Assembly (NCBI GenBank): GCA_023398295.1
Contig: JAEWSL010000072.1
Span: 1-18,154, forward strand
Source: Elusimicrobiota bacterium
Lineage (GTDB): Bacteria; Elusimicrobiota; Elusimicrobia; Elusimicrobiales; Elusimicrobiaceae
Reading direction: 5' to 3'
Length of the DNA: 18,154 bases
Part shown: one piece after another, positions 1 to 7,776 of the stretch
Layout: each line of letters opens with the position of its first letter
Numbering within the stretch: the stretch's first letter is position 1
Program-made: the position numbers and the translations under genes
The notes under the pieces: generated by a model
The model's database searches: none
What the model saw: the letters and a program-made list of their open reading frames with translations, nothing else
What the model was told of the DNA's origin: nothing

Positions 1-1238
1 AGCCCATACCGATAGTGCATTGCGAAAAATGCGGCGTAGTACCCCTGCCCGAAAGCGAGCTGCCGCTTCTTCTGCCGGAGGTTGATAAATTTGAGCCCAG
101 CGGCACGGGCGAGTCGCCTTTAGCGAACATTGACGCCTGGGTAAACACAAAATGCCCCGTCTGCGGCGGCCCCGCAAAGAGGGAAACCAACACAATGCCG
201 CAATGGGCGGGTTCTTGCTGGTATTATCTGCGTTTTATGGACAATAAAAACAGCGCGGCTTTCGTAGATAAAGAAATTGAAAAAGCCTACGGCCCCGTGG
301 ATTGTTATATCGGCGGCGCAGAGCATGCGGTTTTACATCTTTTATACTCGCGCTTCTGGCATAAAGTTTTATACGATTTGGGCCTTGTGCACACAAAGGA
401 GCCTTTCCAAAAACTACGGCATCAGGGCATGATACTTGCCTATTCTTACCGCGACGAAGGGGGGACATATCACGCCTACGACGAAATAGATTTAACCGAC
501 AGTCAAAATCCCAGGCTTAAAGCAAATGGGGCGAAGCTTTCCTCTATGGTAGAAAAAATGAGCAAGAGCAAAAAAAACGTCATTAATCCCGACGATATTT
601 TGCAGGAATACGGGGCGGACGCTTTCCGTTCTTACGAAATGTTTATGGGCCCCTTTGACGCAGGCAAACCTTGGGATATGCGCGGCATAGAAGGCATTTC
701 GCGCTTTTTTAAGAGGATATATTCCTGGGCCGACGCGCTTAAAATAAACGATGTTAAACTGCCCAAAGAAATTGAAATTTTAGCGCATAAAACCATAAAA
801 AAAGTGGGCGAAGACATTGAAAATTTCAATTTCAACACAGCGATATCTGCTATGATGATTTTCTTTAACGAACTTGTTAAATTTAACGAGGTTGACGAGG
901 ATACTTTTGCCTCTTTCCTAAAAATCCTCCACCCGTTTGCGCCGCATCTTACCGACGAGGTTTGGCAGAACGCCGGCAAAAAAACGTTCCTCCTGCAGGA
1001 AGCCTGGCCGTCTTATAATCCCGCTTTGCTTGAGGAAGAGCAAATTGAAATCGGTCTGCAGATAAACGGCAAGATTAAAGACCGCGTGAAAATTGCGGCC
1101 AGCGCTTCAAAAGAGGAGTACGAGGCCGCAGCCAAAAATTCCGTAAAAATCAAGGCTTTGCTTGAAGGTCAAAATTTGGTAAAAATAATTGTGGTGCCGC
1201 GCAAGATGGTAAGCTTGGTGGTGCGTCCTAAAGTTTAA
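1..1238 (+). CDS. leuS: Leucyl-tRNA synthetase, C-terminal part (5' end outside window)
   Basis: Class I aminoacyl-tRNA synthetase that charges tRNA-Leu in the cytoplasm. The frame is open from the first base (codons begin at base 3) to a TAA at 1236-1238, so the start and most of the N-terminal part lie upstream. Two CxxC pairs (codons at 21-32 and 153-164) form the zinc-binding insertion typical of bacterial LeuRS. The tRNA synthetase core follows, with a KMSKS signature encoded at 555-569 inside EKMSKSKKNVINPDDI, then the anticodon-binding helical domain and a short C-terminal domain ending in VVPRKMVSLVV. About 411 codons are visible, roughly the last half of a normal LeuRS of 800-900 residues. 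The visible part shows no frameshift or missing motif. It is the first gene of a run continuing 30 bases later with an lptE-like gene. The identification is very secure; only the missing 5' part limits it. Confidence 0.97.
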   Translation, partial: PIPIVHCEKCGVVPLPESELPLLLPEVDKFEPSGTGESPLANIDAWVNTKCPVCGGPAKRETNTMPQWAGSCWYYLRFMDNKNSAAFVDKEIEKAYGPVDCYIGGAEHAVLHLLYSRFWHKVLYDLGLVHTKEPFQKLRHQGMILAYSYRDEGGTYHAYDEIDLTDSQNPRLKANGAKLSSMVEKMSKSKKNVINPDDILQEYGADAFRSYEMFMGPFDAGKPWDMRGIEGISRFFKRIYSWADALKINDVKLPKEIEILAHKTIKKVGEDIENFNFNTAISAMMIFFNELVKFNEVDEDTFASFLKILHPFAPHLTDEVWQNAGKKTFLLQEAWPSYNPALLEEEQIEIGLQINGKIKDRVKIAASASKEEYEAAAKNSVKIKALLEGQNLVKIIVVPRKMVSLVVRPKV

Positions 1239-1268
1239 CGGGCATATTGCGGCCCTGCGGGAGATATG

Positions 1269-1862
1269 ATGAAACACTTTTTTTCCTTTGCGTTTTTAGG
1301 CGCGTTTTTATGCGCGGCGGGCTGCACTTCCCTTGAAGACCAGACTTACTATCGCCCCAACGCGCAGATAATGCCGCAGCACATCAAGAAAATACACGTG
1401 CGTCCCTTTATAAACCGCACGGAGGTGTTTGCTCTTGAGGACCGCCTTGTTATAGAAGTTGTAGACGAGTTCCTTCGCAACGGCAGCTATAATATTACAA
1501 ATGAAGCGCAGGCCGACGGCGTCCTCGCCGGCGAGATTATGCGCTATTTGTTGATGCCCATACAATATGACACCCAGCTTGTCCCTACGGTATACCGCAT
1601 GGAGGTTATGCTTAAAATCCGCTTTATAGACCAAGTAAGTAAGGAAACTATATGGCAGGAAAACAACCTTTTACAAGTTTACACCTATTCCGCGGCGACT
1701 TTGCCCGGCGGCCTAAGCGAGGAGCAGGCAAGAGAACAGCTTTGGAAAAATTTTGCCAAAGTTATCGTCAAGCGCACGGTGGACGGTTTTGGCTCTGTCC
1801 CAAGCCAGACGCGCCAGCAGGCTCAGGTAAATTACGACCAAACCACAATAACAAGACAATAA
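1269..1862 (+). CDS. lptE: LptE-like LPS-assembly outer-membrane lipoprotein
   Basis: A small lipoprotein of about 197 residues. The N-terminus is a short hydrophobic signal ending in a permissive lipobox (CAAGC, Cys19), so the mature protein should be lipid-anchored at Cys. The body has the LptE/RlpB style: an N-terminal beta strand rich in IHVRPFINRT, a helix (EDRLVIEVVDEFL), a strand carrying ADGVLAGEI, and a final helix. LptE plugs the LptD beta-barrel in LPS export to the cell surface. Sequence similarity in this family is always low, so much of the call rests on position: it sits between leuS and holA, exactly as in Escherichia coli. Two ATGs occur at 1266 and 1269. GGGAG at 1259-1263 is 2 bases from the first and 5 from the second, so the second is preferred. 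The TAA stop shares its last base with the next gene's ATG (TAATG). Confidence 0.75.
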   Translation: MKHFFSFAFLGAFLCAAGCTSLEDQTYYRPNAQIMPQHIKKIHVRPFINRTEVFALEDRLVIEVVDEFLRNGSYNITNEAQADGVLAGEIMRYLLMPIQYDTQLVPTVYRMEVMLKIRFIDQVSKETIWQENNLLQVYTYSAATLPGGLSEEQAREQLWKNFAKVIVKRTVDGFGSVPSQTRQQAQVNYDQTTITRQ

Positions 1863-2881
1863 TGCAAAAGTTAACTTCAGCGCAGCTGCAAAAAAATATT
1901 AAAGCGGGGGAAATTGCGCCCGTGTGCCTTCTTACGGGGGAGGATATTTTCCGCAAACTGCAAACCGTTAAAATGATTGAAGCCGTCCTAAAGCCCGATG
2001 ATTTCAATTATGTCAAAGAAGACGGCGCAAGCGCGGCCCCCGTTTTGGGGGAATTTTTATCACTCGCAAACACGCCGCCCGTTTTCAGCGTACGGCGTCT
2101 TATGGTTCTTGATAACGCAGATAAACTTAAAAAAAATGCGCTTGAGGCTTTTGTCCAATATTTGCAAAACCCTTTGCCGAGCACCTGCCTGGTTTTACTG
2201 CATAACGACGCAAAAAAAGCTAAAAAAGATAAAAATTTAGAGGACGCCCTAAGCATAAACTCCGTCCAGTCTTCTTTTGACGAGCTAAAGGGCCTGAATC
2301 TTGCTAACTGGGTTGAGAACGCCTTTAAGGAAAAGGGCTTAACCACAAAGCCCTCGGCGTTAAATTTGCTTCTTGAAACTGTCGGCGCAGATTTAAGCGT
2401 TTTAAGCGCAGAGATAGAAAAGCTATCTCTTTATTTCCTGAACAAAGAAACAAAAACCGTAGGAGAAGAAGATATTTTGGCAAGCATCGGCCTTAGTAAA
2501 GAGGAAAATCCCTTTGCCTTGTCAAACGCGCTTTTAGACGGCAAGCGCGCCCTTTCGCTTAAACTTGTGGACTCTATGCTGCGCAGCGGGGAGGAGCCGA
2601 TAAGCGTCTTAAACAAAATCAGCTCCTGCGCGGTTAAGATGTTAAGGATAAAGAAGCTTACGCAGGCCGGCTTTAACGTCTACGAAGTTGTGGAAAAGGG
2701 CGGCCTTATGCCGTGGGAGAGCAAGCTTGCCTCGCGCGCGGGGGATATGCCCGCGCTTAAAAATTTGGAGCGCGCGCTTGATAAGGTAATTGAAACGGAT
2801 ATGTCCTTTAAGTCCTCTCAGATTACCGACAGCGCCGTCGCGCTTAAAGGGCTTGTTTTGATGCTTACCGTCCAGGGGTAA
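1862..2881 (+). CDS. holA: DNA polymerase III, delta subunit
   Basis: The delta subunit opens the sliding clamp as part of the clamp loader at the replication fork. The 339-residue product matches the usual HolA length (about 330-345). It has the family's N-terminal opening (I-A-P-V-C-L-L-T-G-E-D followed by a helix), an N-terminal AAA+-like domain without a Walker A motif, as expected for delta, a middle stretch ending SIGLSKEENPFALSNALLDG (compare the 'nIFdLtdall' region of HolA) and a helical C-terminal collar domain. The frame is open further upstream, to an ATG at 1652, but that extension lies wholly inside lptE. The ATG at 1862 overlaps the lptE stop as TAATG, a classic sign of translational coupling, and starts the protein at the conserved position. 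It ends 14 bases before the TPR gene. Confidence 0.88.
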   Translation: MQKLTSAQLQKNIKAGEIAPVCLLTGEDIFRKLQTVKMIEAVLKPDDFNYVKEDGASAAPVLGEFLSLANTPPVFSVRRLMVLDNADKLKKNALEAFVQYLQNPLPSTCLVLLHNDAKKAKKDKNLEDALSINSVQSSFDELKGLNLANWVENAFKEKGLTTKPSALNLLLETVGADLSVLSAEIEKLSLYFLNKETKTVGEEDILASIGLSKEENPFALSNALLDGKRALSLKLVDSMLRSGEEPISVLNKISSCAVKMLRIKKLTQAGFNVYEVVEKGGLMPWESKLASRAGDMPALKNLERALDKVIETDMSFKSSQITDSAVALKGLVLMLTVQG

Positions 2882-2895
2882 TCGGCCGCGCCGTT

Positions 2896-4830
2896 ATGAA
2901 GAACATTATCAGCAAACTTTTTTTATTTACCGCAATATTGCTTTTTACTTCTGTAGAAAGCTTTTGCGCGCTGCCGCGGTTTATGGGCGGCAGCGGGCTG
3001 GGCATAAGCGGCAATAAGGCTAATATTGAGGGCAAATATCCCACTTTTTGGGAAAGTTTGATGCAGCAGCAGTCCTACGCAAATTTGCGCCAGGGTTTAT
3101 ATTTTATGTCCGTTGCCGACTATAAAGAGGCGGCGCAGGTTTTTGCCAAAGCCGTGGTAAAAAATCCCGACGAGCCTTATCCTCATATATTCTTGGGCAT
3201 AGCGCTTTACTGGCAGGGGCAGGTGGACCCCGCCATGGCCGAGTACAGGGCCGCCCTTGACCTTGATCCAGACAACGCCGAAGCCCATCAGCTCATCGGC
3301 ATTGCTTACGCCTGGAAAGGCGATATTGAGCATGCTATGCAAAGCTTTAAGCGCGCAATTGAAATTGACGCAAACCGCCCTGACACGCAGATGAATTTAG
3401 GCTCAACCTACGCCGCTTTGGGCAAGTTTGACGACGCGCTTTTCCACTTCCGCAAAGCGGTTGATTTGGACTCGCGCCACCCTCTTTATTATTATCAATT
3501 GGGCTCTTTATACGAAGTTATGGGCCGCGACGATAACGCCGAAGAAGCCCTTAAAAAAGCCGTCAAATTATATCCTTTTTACGAGGAAGCAATCCTCGCT
3601 TTAGCCGTCTTGTACGAAAAAGAGGGAAAGGACACCCCCGCCGAAGTCAATTATAAAAAAGCCCTGCGCCTTAAAGCGGGGGACAGTATTGCCCGCCTGC
3701 GCCTTGCCAATTTGCTTATAAAAGAAGGCAAATCAAACGAAGCCGTTGAAACAATGACGCGCGCTTTTTTAATTTCCCCGCTTGACAACGAGGGCCTCGC
3801 TCTTTCCATTTCCTACGGCGGGAAGGACGCCGCCGCAGGCGGCGCGGCAGAGGCGGCGTCCTCTGCGGCTTCAAAGGGCGCAAATGATAATACGGGCCAA
3901 AATACGCTTAATAAACAGCTTGAACAATTCAAAAACCGCCTTGAAAAAATATCGCCCACAAAGCAGATAAATATTGAGGTGGAAGTTTCCCTTGAGCCCA
4001 AAATCAAACCGCAGCGGATTGAGGAAAAACCTATTGCGGAAAATACTTCTGCGTCCTCCGCGGTAAAAGAAAACGCAAAGGCAAACAATAAGAAAAACAA
4101 AAAGAATAAGGCAGGTAAAGGAGATAAAAACTCCGTCCTTGCCACGGTTATGGAGCAGGACGCCATTGCAAACGCCTCCTCGGTATTTAACCGTTCTTTT
4201 GTTCTCATACCCTCAAGCGAAGAGGACCGCAAAACCCAGCTTCAGCGCATTTTTGAAAGCCTTAATAAAGTGCTTGAAGAAGGGGGCGAAACAAATAATG
4301 TAAAGATGTCCATTAACGCGGGCGCAGCCGTCCAGGATAAAGCGGTTTTAGATGGCCAGCAAAGCGGCGCGGGGCCTATTTCGGCGGGCGCGCGCAATAA
4401 TTCCAAGGCGGGATACAACCCTTATATGGTGGGTAACGATATGGGCCTTTGGGTGGCGGGGCGCGGCTGGCTTAAATACGCCGGCGATATTTTGCCCGAA
4501 GTTTCTTTGCGCGCCAAGAGCGGCAATGCGCAGGATTATCTTTTGCTGGGGTTGAATTATCTTGTTATGGGCTCGGGCGCGCAGGCGCTTGAAGCCTTTG
4601 ATTCCGCGCAAACGCTTGTTTTGAGCGGCGGGCAAAATATCGCGGGCAGGGCGCTTGAGAGGGGGACATTGCTTGAAATTACTTCCCTTGCCAAAGGCAC
4701 GGCGTATATAGTTTTAGGCGACGAAGCAAAAGCCCTCGCGGAATATAAGCGCGCCCTTGAGTACAATCCGCAAAGCAAAATCGCGCAAAGCAATATTGAG
4801 ATTTTAACGTCTGATACAAAAACAAAGTGA
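2896..4830 (+). CDS. Exported tetratricopeptide-repeat protein
   Basis: A 644-residue protein with a Sec signal peptide (charged MKNIISK, hydrophobic core to about residue 20, likely cleavage after SFCA near residue 25), so it acts in the periplasm or at the outer membrane. Residues about 62-297 hold roughly seven consecutive TPR units, recognisable by repeated patterns such as 'LGIALYWQGQVDPAMAEYRAALDLDPDN'-type helices with conserved G, Y, A and P positions. A long Ala/Lys/Asn-rich, probably disordered linker with a short beta-like stretch (INIEVEVSLEPKI) follows at about 305-425. One or two further TPR units close the protein (about 545-640). TPR arrays are protein-protein scaffolds; the partner is not evident. 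No Shine-Dalgarno is visible before the ATG, so it may rely on coupling with holA 14 bases upstream. It ends nine bases before ksgA, in the same frame. No specific function is assigned. Confidence 0.85.
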   Translation: MKNIISKLFLFTAILLFTSVESFCALPRFMGGSGLGISGNKANIEGKYPTFWESLMQQQSYANLRQGLYFMSVADYKEAAQVFAKAVVKNPDEPYPHIFLGIALYWQGQVDPAMAEYRAALDLDPDNAEAHQLIGIAYAWKGDIEHAMQSFKRAIEIDANRPDTQMNLGSTYAALGKFDDALFHFRKAVDLDSRHPLYYYQLGSLYEVMGRDDNAEEALKKAVKLYPFYEEAILALAVLYEKEGKDTPAEVNYKKALRLKAGDSIARLRLANLLIKEGKSNEAVETMTRAFLISPLDNEGLALSISYGGKDAAAGGAAEAASSAASKGANDNTGQNTLNKQLEQFKNRLEKISPTKQINIEVEVSLEPKIKPQRIEEKPIAENTSASSAVKENAKANNKKNKKNKAGKGDKNSVLATVMEQDAIANASSVFNRSFVLIPSSEEDRKTQLQRIFESLNKVLEEGGETNNVKMSINAGAAVQDKAVLDGQQSGAGPISAGARNNSKAGYNPYMVGNDMGLWVAGRGWLKYAGDILPEVSLRAKSGNAQDYLLLGLNYLVMGSGAQALEAFDSAQTLVLSGGQNIAGRALERGTLLEITSLAKGTAYIVLGDEAKALAEYKRALEYNPQSKIAQSNIEILTSDTKTK

Positions 4831-4839
4831 GATTTTTTT

Positions 4840-5628
4840 ATGAGAAAATACGGCCAGCATTTTTTGGTAAATAAAGGGGTAATAGAAAAAATAGTTTCCT
4901 GTTTTATTGATAATATGGAAGGCGCCGCCGTTGAAATCGGCCCGGGCAAAGGCGCGCTTACGCAGGCCTTGCTTGCGCGCGGGATAACGCCGCTTACCTT
5001 GTTTGAAATTGACGGGAATATGATTAAATTTTTGAAGCAAACGCTTCCCGCGTGGGCGGCGTTTAGGATTGTTGAGGGCGATTTTTTGCAGACATCAAGC
5101 GATAATTTACCGTCGGGCGCGGTTTCTTTTATCAGCAATCTGCCTTATATCAGCGCGGGCGATATTTTGCTTAAGGTGTTATCTTTGGATAATTTTAAGA
5201 CGGCGGTTTTTATGTTCCAGCGGGAGCACGCCCAAAGGCTTATGGCCAAAGAGGAAACAAAAAATTACGGCGCGCTCTCGGTACTTTTTCAGACGGCGGC
5301 AACGGCGCAAAGCGTCTGCCGCGTAAGCGCGGGCAGTTTTAGTCCCGCGCCGAAAGTTGACAGCGAAGTTTTGCTTATCAAACCGCGCGCGCAAAGTATG
5401 TTTGATAGTAAAAAGCACAGGGCCGATTTTGAAACTTTGGTAACCTCGGCATTTTCGTACCGTCGTAAAACTATACTTAACTCGCTTTGCGAAACTTATA
5501 AAAAGAACAAGGAAGTTTTGGGCGCGGCTTTGAAAGCAAGCGATATAAAGATATCCGCTCGGGCGGAGGAAGTGCCTCCGCGCAAATACATTGCTCTTGC
5601 AAAGAACCTTGACGGTATAGCGTTTTGA
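4840..5628 (+). CDS. ksgA: 16S rRNA (adenine-1518/1519 N6)-dimethyltransferase KsgA
   Basis: SAM-dependent methyltransferase that dimethylates two adjacent adenines in the 3' terminal hairpin of 16S rRNA during late 30S maturation; its loss gives kasugamycin resistance in known species. The 262 residues match the family (about 260-280). GQHFL lies at residues 5-9, SAM motif I (E32-I-G-P-G-K-G-A-L-T41) follows, and the catalytic motif IV NLPY is at residues 100-103. MFQREHAQRL and the C-terminal FSPAPKVDSEVL and FSYRRKTILNSL segments complete the RrmA/KsgA signature. An in-frame TGA (the stop of the TPR gene) lies four codons upstream, which fixes the ATG at 4840 as the first possible ATG. It is the last gene of the leuS run; a new promoter starts eight bases beyond its stop. 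Confidence 0.96.
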   Translation: MRKYGQHFLVNKGVIEKIVSCFIDNMEGAAVEIGPGKGALTQALLARGITPLTLFEIDGNMIKFLKQTLPAWAAFRIVEGDFLQTSSDNLPSGAVSFISNLPYISAGDILLKVLSLDNFKTAVFMFQREHAQRLMAKEETKNYGALSVLFQTAATAQSVCRVSAGSFSPAPKVDSEVLLIKPRAQSMFDSKKHRADFETLVTSAFSYRRKTILNSLCETYKKNKEVLGAALKASDIKISARAEEVPPRKYIALAKNLDGIAF

Positions 5629-5635
5629 AAAGGTA

Positions 5636-5664
5636 TTTACAAGGGTAAAATTTTAAGATAAAAT
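5636..5664 (+). promoter_or_regulatory. Sigma70-type promoter of tRNA-Asn
   Basis: TTTACA (5636-5641, five of six to the -35 consensus) is followed after exactly 17 bases by TAAAAT (5659-5664, five of six to the -10 consensus). Transcription would start near 5671, about 20 bases before the mature tRNA 5' end. It lies immediately after the ksgA stop, so the tRNA need not depend on the upstream operon. Confidence 0.72.
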
Positions 5665-5691
5665 ATATATGTAGCCGAAAATTTGATTTAT

Positions 5692-5763
5692 TCCTCGGTA
5701 GCTCAATGGTGGAGCGATCGGCTGTTAACCGATAGGTTATAGGTTCGAGTCCTATCCGAGGAG
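5692..5763 (+). tRNA. tRNA-Asn (anticodon GTT)
   Basis: A complete cloverleaf can be folded by hand. The acceptor stem is 5692-5698 with 5756-5762 (TCCTCGG/CCGAGGA), and the D stem is GCTC/GAGC (5701-5704, 5712-5715). The anticodon stem is ATCGG/CCGAT (5717-5721, 5729-5733) around loop CTGTTAA with anticodon GTT at 5724-5726. The T stem is ATAGG/CCTAT with loop TTCGAGT. The discriminator base is G at 5763, as expected for Asn. CCA is not encoded; the following bases are CAT. It reads asparagine codons AAC/AAU. Confidence 0.97.
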
Positions 5764-5771
5764 CATTTTTA

Positions 5772-5885
5772 TGCGGTCTCTTTTAAGTTTATGCTTTGTC
5801 GCCTCGTCAGTCGGATACGCGGGGCTCCGCCCGCTCTAGGTATACCTCCTTCCTTGCTTCGCGCCTAAACTTAAAATAAACCGCA
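5772..5885. repeat. Inverted-repeat-bounded intergenic element after tRNA-Asn
   Basis: Two 20-nt arms, 5772-5791 and 5866-5885, are inverted copies matching at 18 of 20 positions. They enclose 74 bases that themselves hold a small hairpin (GCGGG at 5819-5823 with CCCGC at 5830-5834) and a perfect 10-nt palindrome (AGGTATACCT, 5838-5847). Read on the minus strand the core contains AAGGAGGT, a perfect Shine-Dalgarno-like string, but no gene follows it. The region is more G+C-rich than its surroundings and has no convincing ORF. It could be a short non-autonomous mobile element or dispersed repeat, or a structured RNA co-transcribed with the tRNA. No clear target-site duplication is visible. Confidence 0.55.
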
Positions 5886-5913
5886 AAATATAAAATGAAA
5901 AACTTACAGACAG

Positions 5914-5949
5914 CCTCGTGCGACATCTAGTGTCCGAGAGGTTTTTTTT
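5914..5949 (+). terminator. Rho-independent terminator
   Basis: An imperfect stem-loop (CCTC...GAGG at the base, CG/CG in the middle, ACA/TGT around loop TCTAG) is followed directly by eight T residues (5942-5949). It would end the tRNA-Asn transcript after the inverted-repeat element and insulate the HEPN gene downstream. The stem has bulges, so the strength is uncertain. Confidence 0.6.
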
Positions 5950-6017
5950 ATGTTTTTGATTTGTTAAAAGTTTACTATTTGCTATTAGGATTTCCGAGAT
6001 GGCATTAAGAGGTATTA

Positions 6018-7751
6018 ATGTTAAATTTTGATGCAGATAAAACTTTTAAAGGAAAGTTCATCCTCACTTTTCCCATAGTAAAAACTCCTACTGAAGTAGA
6101 TGCAGAACTGATTTTTTCTCCCGGGAAATTCGTTCTTTTACGCTTTAAAACGGATTTTAATATTGAAAAGGAACCTTTCTATGCTCAAGGCCACATCGTA
6201 TTTACCTCAAAAGAAGGCTCCTTTCTACTTTACAATTTTATAAAAGATGATGATTGGCTTTGGGGATTTGTTTTTCAATATGCACTGCGTATAAATAAAG
6301 TTTTGTTTTCTTGCGATAGAAATTATAATTGGGATATGCTAGTTATAAATAAAATTTCGCTACATACAGAAAATTTGAATGAGTGGCTTTTTCGTCGTAT
6401 GCCTACAGAATATCAAGAAAAACTAGAGGCTATTAAAAATTATAAATCTCAAATAGACTTTGATATAAAGACAAAAGAAAATAAATTGGTGCATATTTTT
6501 GATGAATTTAAATATAGAGAAAAGGAAAATACCCATAAACTAGAAATTAAAACATTTATAAGCCTTGAGAGTAAGGATACGCCATTTGATGAAAAGGATA
6601 TTTATGAATGTTGTAAAAAGATAGAACTTTTACTTATTATTCTTTCTGGTGTTCGACAAAATAAAGTTACTATGAAAGTAAATAACGATTTATTCTTTTA
6701 TATGCCAAACTATCAAGAACCGAATAAGATAAGTCAGTCATATTTTATTTTTCGATTAAATGTTCTAAAAGAAGAGGGGGTTTTAGGTGCTATTTTTGAT
6801 AATTTTTATCAAAAAATAGAAGATATAGAAACAGCTTTCCCCAATTTTTGGGGGCTTATGAACTCTTCATCTACTTCTTATTGGGAGGATAATTATTTTA
6901 GACTTTTCAGTATGCTAGACTCTATCACTTCTAAAAAGAAACTAGAAACAGAAATACCTTTTTCTGAACACCAAAAAAAAGAAATTTGTTTAAAGATGAA
7001 AGAATTTATTATTACTTTTTATAACAAAATATTAGAAAATGAAAAGTCAGAAGAAAAAAGAAAGGAATATGACCAAATTTTAGGAAATATATGTAATAAA
7101 TTAGATAACAGGTTAACCTATCGTCAGAAGGTAAGAAAATTGCTTAGGCGTTGTTTAACAGAGGATGCTATAAAAATTATAGATATTTCTGAGGAAAATT
7201 TGGGCCATATCGTTGATATGAGAAATAAATTGGCCCATGCGGACCCGCTAACAGAAGACTTAAAACGGTATCGTCATGTAATTTTTCATAAAGTTCTTTT
7301 GCTGATTTTTTATCTTATTTGGCGTGATTTGGGAATAAATGATAAAACTATATTTTATTCTCTAGCTAAAAGTTTTCATTTTGTTAAATATTTTGCGAAT
7401 GAGAAAGAGTTAGATATATATAATGGCATACCTCTTTTCAATTTTAGCGAAGCAGAAGTAAAAAATTTGCAAAAAATTCCTTATGGCTATAGCTTAGAAG
7501 ATAGAAAACCTGTTTATTCTAAGATCATTTTAGAAAAAATAGGGGAAAAATATTCAGTAAATATAGAAAAAAATATCAAATATAGAGAAAAGATAGCGCA
7601 AGCATATAGTTTAACAAGCGAGATGATAACTGCCTTAGTAAAAGAAATATATCCTGAAGCTGTGAAGATTAAGTTTTTGCCTAATATTTGGGTAGACGAT
7701 TGCAATTCCTTTTCTAAAGATATAAGCAATGTTTTTATAGTAGAAATTTAA
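6018..7751 (+). CDS. ApeA-like HEPN-domain protein (probable anti-phage / abortive-infection effector)
   Basis: A 577-residue protein with two recognisable parts. Residues 1 to about 150 resemble the ApeA N-terminal domain 1: beta-rich, with a short FKGKF motif, an LLYNF strand and the typical closing ISLHTENLNEWL. Residues about 287-440 resemble the ApeA-type HEPN domain: an early helix (YFRLFSMLDSIT), the NRLTYRQKVRKLL helix, and the catalytic R402-N-K-L-A-H407, an Rx4H ribonuclease motif of HEPN proteins. ApeA proteins are single-gene defence factors thought to cleave RNA on phage infection, halting the infected cell. About 130 further residues follow with no domain I recognise. The gene is obviously AT-richer than everything around it, which suggests horizontal acquisition. 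AAGAGG at 6007-6012 sits five bases before the ATG, supporting this start. It stands alone between two terminators, beside tRNA-Asn. The frame is intact. Family assignment is from remembered motifs; activity is inferred. Confidence 0.75.
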   Translation: MLNFDADKTFKGKFILTFPIVKTPTEVDAELIFSPGKFVLLRFKTDFNIEKEPFYAQGHIVFTSKEGSFLLYNFIKDDDWLWGFVFQYALRINKVLFSCDRNYNWDMLVINKISLHTENLNEWLFRRMPTEYQEKLEAIKNYKSQIDFDIKTKENKLVHIFDEFKYREKENTHKLEIKTFISLESKDTPFDEKDIYECCKKIELLLIILSGVRQNKVTMKVNNDLFFYMPNYQEPNKISQSYFIFRLNVLKEEGVLGAIFDNFYQKIEDIETAFPNFWGLMNSSSTSYWEDNYFRLFSMLDSITSKKKLETEIPFSEHQKKEICLKMKEFIITFYNKILENEKSEEKRKEYDQILGNICNKLDNRLTYRQKVRKLLRRCLTEDAIKIIDISEENLGHIVDMRNKLAHADPLTEDLKRYRHVIFHKVLLLIFYLIWRDLGINDKTIFYSLAKSFHFVKYFANEKELDIYNGIPLFNFSEAEVKNLQKIPYGYSLEDRKPVYSKIILEKIGEKYSVNIEKNIKYREKIAQAYSLTSEMITALVKEIYPEAVKIKFLPNIWVDDCNSFSKDISNVFIVEI

Positions 7752-7776
7752 AGACATATATTTTTCCAAAGAAAAC

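Noticed and set aside
1652..1861. Upstream extension of holA to an ATG at 1652
   Set aside because: The extra 70 codons lie wholly inside the lptE-like gene in another frame. The ATG at 1862 gives the normal HolA N-terminus and a coupled TAATG overlap.
4557..5138. Minus-strand open frame of 193 codons across the TPR/ksgA junction
   Set aside because: It is antisense to two confidently identified genes, shows no family motif and has the Ser/Pro/Ala-rich look of a shadow frame.
5838..5866. AAGGAGGT on the minus strand as a ribosome-binding site of a small gene
   Set aside because: No start codon with a sensible open frame follows at the right distance; it lies in the core of the inverted-repeat element.
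5951..5990. Promoter for the HEPN gene (TTGATT near 5956 and TGCTATTAG near 5980)
   Set aside because: The boxes match poorly and the AT-rich background gives many such hits, so no promoter is claimed even though one is likely in this stretch.
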